Shown piece after piece: positions 58,014 through 64,000 of a stretch of DNA of 64,000 nucleotides. Under the pieces are notes generated by a model. The model was given only the letters and a program-made list of their open reading frames with translations, searched no databases and was not told the origin of the DNA. Position 1 is the stretch's first letter. Each line of letters begins with the position of its first letter. Source of the DNA: Lachnospiraceae bacterium (GTDB taxonomy: Bacteria > Bacillota > Clostridia > Lachnospirales > Lachnospiraceae); the NCBI GenBank assembly GCA_902363555.1, contig CABJAM010000003.1, positions 310,001-374,000 on the forward strand, read 5' to 3'. The position numbers and the translations under genes are program-made.

Positions 58014-59083
58014 GTTTTGAACAATTACTGGAGGCATCATTAAAAACTATAAGAACAGGAGAGGTCGTAGAGGGTACTGTAATCGACGTCAAAGAAGATG
58101 AGATTATCTTAAATATAGGTTACAAAGCTGACGGAATCATTTCAAGAAATGAATATTCCAACACTCCCAACCTGGACCTGACGACAGTTGTTCATGTAGG
58201 TGATACTCTTCAGGCCAAAGTATTAAAGGTAAATGATGGGGAAGGACAGGTGCTGCTGACTTACAAGAGACTTGCTGCTGAAAAAGGTAATAAGAGACTT
58301 GAAGAAGCCTTTGAAAACCACGAAGTACTTACAGCCAAGGTGGCTCAGGTGCTTGACGGCGGCTTAAGCGTTGTTGTTGAGGAGACACGGGTATTCATTC
58401 CGGCCAGTCTTGTATCCGATATTTACGAAAAGAATCTTTCCAAATATGATGGCCAGGAGATTTCCTTCGTCATCAGTGAATTCAACCCGAGAAAGCGCCG
58501 TATCATCGGTGACAGAAAGCAGCTTTTAGTTGCTGAGAAGGCTGAAAAGCAAAAAGAATTACTGTCCAGAATTTCTGCCGGTATGACAGTAGAAGGAAAA
58601 GTTAAAAACGTTACAGACTTCGGCGCATTTATCGATCTGGGCGGCGCTGACGGACTGCTCCATATTTCCGAAATGTCCTGGGGCCGTGTGGACAACCCTA
58701 AGAAGTTCTTAAAGGTTGGCGAAGATATCAAGGTGCTCATCAAGGATATCCAGGGTGAAAAGATTGCGTTAAGCCTTAAATTCCCGGAATCCAATCCATG
58801 GATCACAGCAGCCGATAATTATGCCGTAGGTAACGTGGTTGAAGGCCGTGTTGCCAGAATGACCGATTTTGGTGCATTCGTAGAACTGGAGCCAGGTGTT
58901 GACGCACTGCTTCACGTATCTCAGATTTCCAGAGAGCATGTGGAAAAACCGTCGGATGTTCTCAGCGTAGGACAGATTGTCACCGCTAAGGTTGTAGATT
59001 TCAACGAAGCTGACCGCAAGATCAGCCTGAGCATCAAAGCGCTGGAAAACGCTGAAAGAGCCGAGGACAACTACGAGGATTAA
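58001..59083 (+). CDS. rpsA: Ribosomal protein S1-like protein with four S1 domains, 360 aa
   Basis: Four S1 RNA-binding domains are visible, beginning near residues 20 (GEVVEGTVIDVKEDEIILNI), 105, 190 (GMTVEGKVKNVTDFGAFIDL) and 275 (GNVVEGRVARMTDFGAFVEL). The third and fourth have the strongest consensus. It helps bind mRNA to the ribosome or regulates translation. The ribosome binding site GAGGAGG lies within ispH and the ATG overlaps the ispH end, so the two are translationally coupled. Confidence 0.92.
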   Translation: MSEMSFEQLLEASLKTIRTGEVVEGTVIDVKEDEIILNIGYKADGIISRNEYSNTPNLDLTTVVHVGDTLQAKVLKVNDGEGQVLLTYKRLAAEKGNKRLEEAFENHEVLTAKVAQVLDGGLSVVVEETRVFIPASLVSDIYEKNLSKYDGQEISFVISEFNPRKRRIIGDRKQLLVAEKAEKQKELLSRISAGMTVEGKVKNVTDFGAFIDLGGADGLLHISEMSWGRVDNPKKFLKVGEDIKVLIKDIQGEKIALSLKFPESNPWITAADNYAVGNVVEGRVARMTDFGAFVELEPGVDALLHVSQISREHVEKPSDVLSVGQIVTAKVVDFNEADRKISLSIKALENAERAEDNYED

Positions 59084-59144
59084 TTGCGACCGTTTGTAAA
59101 AACCGGACCGTTGCGATTGATCAGCATTAAATAAGTGTGACGAT

Positions 59145-59175
59145 AAAGCAGGGATATGTAAATATTCCTGCTTTT
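59145..59175 (+). terminator. Terminator after the S1 gene
   Basis: AAAGCAGG (59145-59152) pairs with CCTGCTTT (59167-59174), extended by ATAT/ATAT in the loop, and is followed by T residues. Confidence 0.8.
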
Positions 59176-59264
59176 TAAAAATGAGTGCCCCTGATTCATA
59201 GAGCGTGCAGATTGCCGGAATGAATTTCCAAACACGATTTGGGGCATCCGGGGTTAGGTGGACT

Positions 59265-60476
59265 ATGGAAAAGTATAACATTGTAAAATTAAGAAGTTAT
59301 CTGGTACATTTGGTGATCGGGGCGGCGGTGCTGATCTTAGGCGGCAGTGTGCTCTATTCGATCCTCTCGGAGATGTTACAGGTCTACGATCCGGGCAGCA
59401 AATATGCATATATTTTCGGGATCATTGCCTGTGCACTTATACTACTTATCGGCCTGTTTTTTATTGTCAAAGCATTTGGTTTTGAAAATCAGGTGTTCAA
59501 GCATGTCTCCTTTGAGGACCGGGCCCGATTTTTTGAGGAGCTGGGGGATGAGCAGACTCTGTTTTTTGACCGCTATCTGTTTGTGACCCGCCATTACCTT
59601 CTCGCCTATGTAAAGTCGTGGAACCCTCAGGCGAAGCTTTTAAAGATCCAAGATCTGATTGGATGCTTTGGTAAGCCCTATTATGCCGGAAGCGACGAGC
59701 TGGTGCAGTACGACGTGATTTTCTGCGATAAGGATTTCCATCTGTACTGCTGCGCGGTTAAGGGCAAAAAGGCGGCGATGATGGAGGAAGCCTGGAAGGC
59801 TGTGTGCTCTCTGGCACCATGGGTATTCCATGATGATTATGTGGATTTTGTGGCCGGTTTGACGAAGAAGTCTAAAAAGCGTTCTTATATTAAAATCGTG
59901 GAACACCGCAAAAAGCTGGAGGAGGTATCCGAGGATACGATCCAGAATGCGGTGATTAGCGCCGCGGATGTGATCAAGTCATTTAATGAGCAGAGTGGCA
60001 GACGCGAGAAAAAACCGCTGAGTATGCAGGAAACCCAGCGGCTGGAGCGGTTAAATCCGGATGTCGAAGGTGATGACGCTTCGGACATGGACGAAATGTC
60101 CGAAGATGAGCCGAAAGCGCGCAGAGGACTGTTCGGCAGGAAAGCCGGCCGGGAAAAGGCTGGCCGGAACAAAACTGACCAGCATGACGGCGGGCGGCCG
60201 GCAAAGCGGGGCAGATCCGAGCCGGATAAAGCCGACCGGAACAAGATTGACCAGCATGACGGCGGGCAGCCAGCAAAGCGGGGCAGATCCGGAACTGATA
60301 AAGCCGACCGGAATAAAACTGACCAGCATGAAGAACGGCAGCCAGCAAAGCGCAGCCGGTCCGGTTCCAGTAATGCAGGCCGGAAGAATGGCCCGGGGAA
60401 CCCCGGGAATGCTAAAGAACCGGATTTGGAGGAAACTCAAAAGCTCCCTAAAATAGGAAATCGCAGGAAGGATTGA
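59265..60476 (+). CDS. Membrane protein with a repeat-rich basic C-terminal tail, 403 aa
   Basis: No family is recognised. Two membrane helices lie near the N terminus (LVHLVIGAAVLILGGSVLYS and YIFGIIACALILLIGLFFIV). A globular cytoplasmic part of about 170 residues follows. The last ~130 residues are strongly basic and disordered, with three ~23-residue repeats containing DQHDGGRPAKRGRS. This resembles tails that bind RNA, DNA or the cell surface. Start 59265 has AGGTGG upstream. Its 3' end overlaps the convergent exonuclease gene by 40 bases. Confidence 0.65.
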   Translation: MEKYNIVKLRSYLVHLVIGAAVLILGGSVLYSILSEMLQVYDPGSKYAYIFGIIACALILLIGLFFIVKAFGFENQVFKHVSFEDRARFFEELGDEQTLFFDRYLFVTRHYLLAYVKSWNPQAKLLKIQDLIGCFGKPYYAGSDELVQYDVIFCDKDFHLYCCAVKGKKAAMMEEAWKAVCSLAPWVFHDDYVDFVAGLTKKSKKRSYIKIVEHRKKLEEVSEDTIQNAVISAADVIKSFNEQSGRREKKPLSMQETQRLERLNPDVEGDDASDMDEMSEDEPKARRGLFGRKAGREKAGRNKTDQHDGGRPAKRGRSEPDKADRNKIDQHDGGQPAKRGRSGTDKADRNKTDQHEERQPAKRSRSGSSNAGRKNGPGNPGNAKEPDLEETQKLPKIGNRRKD

Positions 60477-61666
60477 ATATAGCGGGTGATCTGTTCACTT
60501 TGCAGGAAGTCTTCGTTATATTCAAACCATGTCAGCGTATCTTCATAAGATTCTTTAAAGGCAGGTGTAAAGCAGTCTGTCTGCTGCGGCAGAAAGACGC
60601 CTGCCTTTTTTGTATAGCAGTTTTTGGCCGTGGCCTTTTGGCGAAACTCCTTTTCAACAAAACCGGCAACGCTTTTGTGCATGGCACAGTCCTCTGCTGG
60701 AAGATAATAGTAGTCCTTATAGTTTTCATAGAAATATTTCAGCTCAGCCTGTTTTAGCGGAATCGCTATGCGGACATTGTCGGTGTCGATGGTGAGTGTG
60801 ACAGCCATGGCGGTGTTTTCAGTAACTATGGCAGTTGCAGCGGCGCTTGTGGCGGCTATGGTAGTTGTCGCGGCAGCGGCGTTTTTGGCGGCAGTGTTTT
60901 CGTCTGCACCGCCATGATTGAGATGGATCGCTATGGGCGGCAGCGATTTTGGCAGTGGCAGATCAGGCTCCAGTGATAAAATAATTTGCTCAGAATCAAC
61001 CTGGGTATCTGGCAGCAATGTAAAGCCCGCATCTAAGAAAAAGTGTTCATAAGCCAAAATGGGCAGTATGAGCAGCATATCTTTGATATCTTCATAATTA
61101 TGTAAGAGCAGAAGCTGTTTCATATTTTCATTGCCGGATTTTGCAAATGCCTCAAAGATGGGGATCAACGCACCGCCGGAATACTCATCCTCTCGATATA
61201 TTCCAAGAAACGCTTCCACTGTTTTCAGTTTCAGATTATCCAGCTTCAGCAGCCTTTTTAGTCCGCGGACATTCTTATAAAGATCCATATGCTCCCATCT
61301 GGACAGCTCGTGGTCAAGTCCAAGCGCCCGGGCTTTCTTTTCAATAAAAGGAAGATCGAATGTTGTTCCGTTATAAGAGACAAGTGTGGTGAACGGGTCG
61401 ATTGCCTGAAAAAAAGCGTCCATAACGGCCTGCTGTTCCTTTGTGGATTTATTCTCAGCAAGCCACTGTGTCAGCCGCCACCGTCCATCCTCCGCCCAAA
61501 GGCAGCCAATGAGATAAATGGCATTTTTTACAGCGGAAAAACCAGTCGTCTCAATATCAAAAAAGACCGCATTTTCAAACCGTTGATCGGATTTTAGTAT
61601 GTCAACAGCTCCGGCAATTTCCAACGCAAAATCGCCGGGCTCTAATATATAAGTCTGTGTAATCAT
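60437..61666 (-). CDS. YprB-like RNase H-fold exonuclease domain protein, 409 aa
   Basis: A DnaQ-like 3'-5' exonuclease fold: FFDIETTGF (Exo I), LVSYNGTTFDLPFIEKKA (Exo II) and HNYEDIKDMLLIL (Exo III with Asp). This matches the YprB family found beside helicase YprA in other Firmicutes; no such helicase is seen here. A low-complexity Ala/Thr-rich stretch (about residues 255-290) separates the nuclease from a C-terminal domain (LKYFYENYKDYYYLPAEDCAMHKSV). GGAGGG precedes the start. Confidence 0.82.
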   Translation of the reverse strand: MITQTYILEPGDFALEIAGAVDILKSDQRFENAVFFDIETTGFSAVKNAIYLIGCLWAEDGRWRLTQWLAENKSTKEQQAVMDAFFQAIDPFTTLVSYNGTTFDLPFIEKKARALGLDHELSRWEHMDLYKNVRGLKRLLKLDNLKLKTVEAFLGIYREDEYSGGALIPIFEAFAKSGNENMKQLLLLHNYEDIKDMLLILPILAYEHFFLDAGFTLLPDTQVDSEQIILSLEPDLPLPKSLPPIAIHLNHGGADENTAAKNAAAATTTIAATSAAATAIVTENTAMAVTLTIDTDNVRIAIPLKQAELKYFYENYKDYYYLPAEDCAMHKSVAGFVEKEFRQKATAKNCYTKKAGVFLPQQTDCFTPAFKESYEDTLTWFEYNEDFLQSEQITRYIQSFLRFPILGSF

Positions 61667-61689
61667 TCGTAAAATACCCTCCGGGTTCT

Positions 61690-61755
61690 GAATTTATTTG
61701 ATGACCTGCTCGCGCATCAGCGCGTTTCCTCTTTCAGCGCAATACCTATTATAAA
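61690..61755 (-). repeat. Partial copy of the dispersed palindromic repeat
   Basis: Read on the minus strand the segment gives TATAATAGGTATTGCGCTG, a stretch AAAGAGGAAAC, then GCGCTGATGCGCGAGCAGGTCA and ATCAAATAAAT (written in parts). The long GATTTCC hairpin of other copies is missing. It lies in the gap between the divergent exonuclease and ruvA genes. Confidence 0.65.
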
Positions 61756-61799
61756 TGCATTTCTCCGGAATAACAAGCAGACATCGTAAGAATTAGTAG

Positions 61800-61828
61800 T
61801 TGATTTCACCCGGGAAATCCCCTATAAT
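61800..61828 (+). promoter_or_regulatory. Promoter of ruvAB
   Basis: TTGATT (61800-61805) and TATAAT (61823-61828) are spaced by 17 bases, 85 bases before ruvA. No LexA/SOS box was recognised. Confidence 0.65.
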
Positions 61829-61913
61829 AGAACTAATGTTTGCAGAATCCAAAGGAATGCATCTGCGAAGCTTATACAAAGATGTATTACCAGTTACATG
61901 ACAGGAGAAAAAA

Positions 61914-62522
61914 ATGATTTCATATATTACAGGACAATTAGCCGAAGTCGGTGCAGATTCCATTGTTGTGGATCATAACGGCATCGGATATCAGATATTT
62001 GTAGCGGGCTCCGTGCTGGGGCAGATGCCGCCGTCGGGAAGCATGGTGAAAGTATATACCTACCTCTATGTCCGCGAGGATATACTATGTCTGTACGGCT
62101 TTCTGACGCGGGATGACATGAATGTATTTAAGCTGCTGATCACCGTTAGTGGTATCGGCCCCAAAGGTGCACTGGGGATTTTATCCGCCTTATCGGCGGA
62201 CGACCTGCGATTTGCCGTTATGGCCGGAGACACCAAGGCTATTTCCAAGGCGCCGGGCATTGGCACCAAGACTGCCCAGCGGCTTATCATAGAATTAAAG
62301 GACAAGCTGAAGCTGGAAGATGTCTTTGAAAACAGTGCGGCGGAGAGCGGCAGTAGTACCATTTCCGCCCAGAATAACACAAACGAGGCCGTGCTTGCCA
62401 TGGTGGCCCTGGGATACAGCCAGACCGAGGCGCTGCAGGCGGTGCGTCAATGTGAGATTACGGACGATATGTCCAGCGATGCCATACTCAAGCTGGCGTT
62501 AAAGAAGATTTTGACATTATGA
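61914..62522 (+). CDS. ruvA: Holliday junction branch migration protein RuvA, 202 aa
   Basis: Domain I (MISYITGQLAEVGADSIVVD, GIGYQIFV) is an OB fold. The helix-hairpin-helix motifs VSGIGPKGALGILSAL and APGIGTKTAQRLIIELKDK bind the four-way junction. The C-terminal domain III (NEAVLAMVALGYSQTEALQAV) contacts RuvB. CAGGAG precedes the start. It is complete and of normal length. Confidence 0.96.
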   Translation: MISYITGQLAEVGADSIVVDHNGIGYQIFVAGSVLGQMPPSGSMVKVYTYLYVREDILCLYGFLTRDDMNVFKLLITVSGIGPKGALGILSALSADDLRFAVMAGDTKAISKAPGIGTKTAQRLIIELKDKLKLEDVFENSAAESGSSTISAQNNTNEAVLAMVALGYSQTEALQAVRQCEITDDMSSDAILKLALKKILTL

Positions 62523-62545
62523 TGCGGATAGGAGCGTAAAAAGCC

Positions 62546-63550
62546 ATGAACCGTCGAATAATAACTACTGAGCTGATGGAAGAGGATGTTAAGATTGAAA
62601 ACAATCTGCGCCCACAGTTGTTAAAGGACTATATCGGCCAATCCAAAGCCAAGGAAACACTTAAAATATACATAGAGGCGGCCAAGCAGCGGGAGGAACC
62701 GTTGGATCATGTGTTGTTTTACGGTCCTCCGGGGCTTGGAAAAACGACTCTGGCCGGTATCATTGCCAATGAAATGAATGTGAATTTAAAGGTGACCAGC
62801 GGCCCGGCTATTGAAAAGCCCGGGGAGATCGCCGCCATATTAAACAGTCTTTCCGAGGGGGATCTTTTATTTATCGATGAGATCCATCGGCTGAACCGGC
62901 AGGTGGAGGAGGTCCTCTATCCGGCCATGGAGGATTTCGCCATTGATATTATGATCGGCAAGGGCGCCACAGCCCGGTCAGTGCGTCTGGACCTGCCCAA
63001 GTTCACCCTTGTGGGAGCCACGACCCGGGCCGGTCTTTTGACAGCCCCTTTAAGAGATCGCTTTGGTGTGGTCAGCCGCCTGGAATTTTACAATGCCAGG
63101 GAGCTTAGCGAGATTATCCTGCGTTCCGCAAAGCTGCTGAATGTGGGCATCAACGAGTATGGCGCGCTGGAGCTAGCCCGCCGTTCCAGGGGAACGCCCC
63201 GTCTGGCCAACCGACTGTTAAAGCGGGTGCGGGATTACGCACAGGTCCGCTATGACGGCGCCATAACCGCAGATATCGCGGCGGAAGCGCTGGATCTGCT
63301 GGAGATCGATTCCCTCGGCCTGGATTTTGTGGACCGCGCCATTATTATGACCATGGTGGATAAGTTTTCCGGAGGCCCTGTGGGTCTGGATACGCTGGCT
63401 GCGGCCATTGGTGAGGACGCCGGAACACTGGAGGATGTCTACGAGCCTTACTTGATTAAAAATGGACTGCTCATGCGCACGCCCAGAGGCCGGGTAGTGA
63501 CGGATGCGGCGTATACGCATTTTGGATTGCTGCCGCCGAAAAGAACGTGA
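62546..63550 (+). CDS. ruvB: Holliday junction branch migration ATPase RuvB, 334 aa
   Basis: An AAA+ motor with Walker [11 protein letters not shown], Walker [11 protein letters not shown], sensor [11 protein letters not shown] and the C-terminal winged helix ([20 protein letters not shown]). It drives branch migration with RuvA, whose gene ends 23 bases upstream. TAGGAGCG precedes the start. Confidence 0.97.
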   Translation: MNRRIITTELMEEDVKIENNLRPQLLKDYIGQSKAKETLKIYIEAAKQREEPLDHVLFYGPPGLGKTTLAGIIANEMNVNLKVTSGPAIEKPGEIAAILNSLSEGDLLFIDEIHRLNRQVEEVLYPAMEDFAIDIMIGKGATARSVRLDLPKFTLVGATTRAGLLTAPLRDRFGVVSRLEFYNARELSEIILRSAKLLNVGINEYGALELARRSRGTPRLANRLLKRVRDYAQVRYDGAITADIAAEALDLLEIDSLGLDFVDRAIIMTMVDKFSGGPVGLDTLAAAIGEDAGTLEDVYEPYLIKNGLLMRTPRGRVVTDAAYTHFGLLPPKRT

Positions 63551-63560
63551 CGTTTCGGGC

Positions 63561-63589
63561 TTGTACTTTTGGATGCTTTCGTTTATAAT
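63561..63589 (+). promoter_or_regulatory. Promoter of zapA
   Basis: TTGTAC (63561-63566) and TATAAT (63584-63589) are spaced by 17 bases, right after the ruvB stop. This suggests zapA can be transcribed separately. Confidence 0.65.
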
Positions 63590-63634
63590 GGTTATATATT
63601 TATTCACAGTAAAAAGATAATAGGAGGCGGGTCC

Positions 63635-64000
63635 ATGTCATCAAAAACAGATATACAGGTAGTGATTGGCGGGAAGGTCTATACCATGAGCGGATATGAA
63701 AGCGAAGAATATTTACAGAAAATCGCTTTATACATAAATAATAAAATGTCTGAATTAAATGAAATGCCCAACTACCGTCGGCTGAATTCGGATATGCAGA
63801 AGATCGTGCTGGAATTGAACATGGCGGATGATTTTTATAAGGCGAAGAACCAGATCGACCTCATGGAGCAGGATATTGAGGAAAAGGATAAGATTGAATA
63901 TGATCTGAAGCATGAGCTGATTTCATCCCAGATCCGTCTGGAAGAAGCCAACAAAGAAATTGAAAGCCTTAAATCAGAGATTAATGAATTACAGAAACAG
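63635..64000 (+). CDS. zapA: Cell division protein ZapA, 3' end outside the window
   Basis: ZapA stabilises the FtsZ ring. The N-terminal domain is typical: TDIQVVIGGKVYTMSGYESE, then EEYLQKIALYINNKMSELN. A long coiled coil follows (AKNQIDLMEQDIEEKDKI and onward), rich in Glu and Lys. TAGGAGGCGG precedes ATG 63635. The frame is still open at the window end after 122 codons, longer than a minimal ZapA, as usual for Firmicutes. Confidence 0.9.
   Translation, partial: MSSKTDIQVVIGGKVYTMSGYESEEYLQKIALYINNKMSELNEMPNYRRLNSDMQKIVLELNMADDFYKAKNQIDLMEQDIEEKDKIEYDLKHELISSQIRLEEANKEIESLKSEINELQKQ

Noticed and set aside
1..64000. tRNA, rRNA or riboswitch genes
   Set aside because: No cloverleaf ends, rRNA segments or known riboswitch core motifs were recognised by eye; a covariance search could still find small RNAs.

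Overview
The window looks like a chromosomal segment of a gut-type anaerobic Firmicute, most likely a Lachnospiraceae/Clostridia member. The evidence is the gene content and style: AGGAGG ribosome binding sites, housekeeping order cmk-ispH-S1 and ruvA-ruvB-zapA, a glycyl-radical microcompartment of the fucose/rhamnose type, thiolase and acetoacetate/butyrate-type CoA transferases, and many sugar-dissimilation genes with mixed AT/GC composition. No rRNA, tRNA or CRISPR array was recognised.

Layout. 1-4.1 kb: a two-gene ABC exporter behind a promoter, a tiny leader ORF and a possible attenuator. 4.1-5.7 kb: a MITE, a DinJ/YafQ toxin-antitoxin pair and a PHP phosphatase. 5.9-20.8 kb: a complete B12-independent propanediol microcompartment locus (glycyl radical dehydratase, activase, class II aldolase, PduP, alcohol dehydrogenase, PduL, PduS, PduT and seven shell proteins), with a DeoR regulator at its end. 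An IS607-type TnpB element sits between its apparent first promoter and the dehydratase gene. 21.7-30.3 kb: a glycoside/sugar locus of three TIM-barrel isomerase-like proteins, a VOC protein, an aldo-keto reductase, a Gfo/Idh/MocA oxidoreductase, an orphan solute-binding lipoprotein and a divergent ROK repressor. 30.8-38.9 kb: TetR plus ABC-2 exporter, AraC plus GH3 glycosidase, an unknown repeat protein and a monofunctional transglycosylase. 39.5-44.2 kb: a PD-(D/E)XK gene split by a palindromic repeat, and an SdpR/SdpI/ABC operon. 44.5-49.1 kb: a putative C-glycoside deglycosidase region with a natural alpha-beta fusion, a separate beta-alpha pair, a PhzA/B-like gene and a LysR regulator. 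49.3-54.1 kb: thiolase and two CoA-transferase systems. 54.3-64 kb: RpiR regulator and housekeeping genes, ending inside zapA.

How the genes work together (inference from families). The aldolase makes lactaldehyde from a deoxysugar phosphate. Lactaldehyde reduction and the glycyl radical dehydratase lead through propanediol to propionaldehyde, and PduP, PduL and the alcohol dehydrogenase ferment this inside a shell. Copies of the motif AAAACAACAAAAA flank the internal promoter and lie near the severed first promoter, which suggests joint control by the DeoR protein. The Gfo/Idh/MocA enzyme and the TIM-barrel proteins fit oxidation of a glycoside at C3 followed by elimination-type cleavage, as known for C-glycoside deglycosidases.

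The segment is also rich in small mobile repeats. Three elements have related terminal inverted repeats and perfect 8-bp target duplications, and two further dispersed repeat families occur, one of which interrupts a gene. Coordinates of starts were chosen from ribosome binding sites and family length; functions are read from motifs without database searches.
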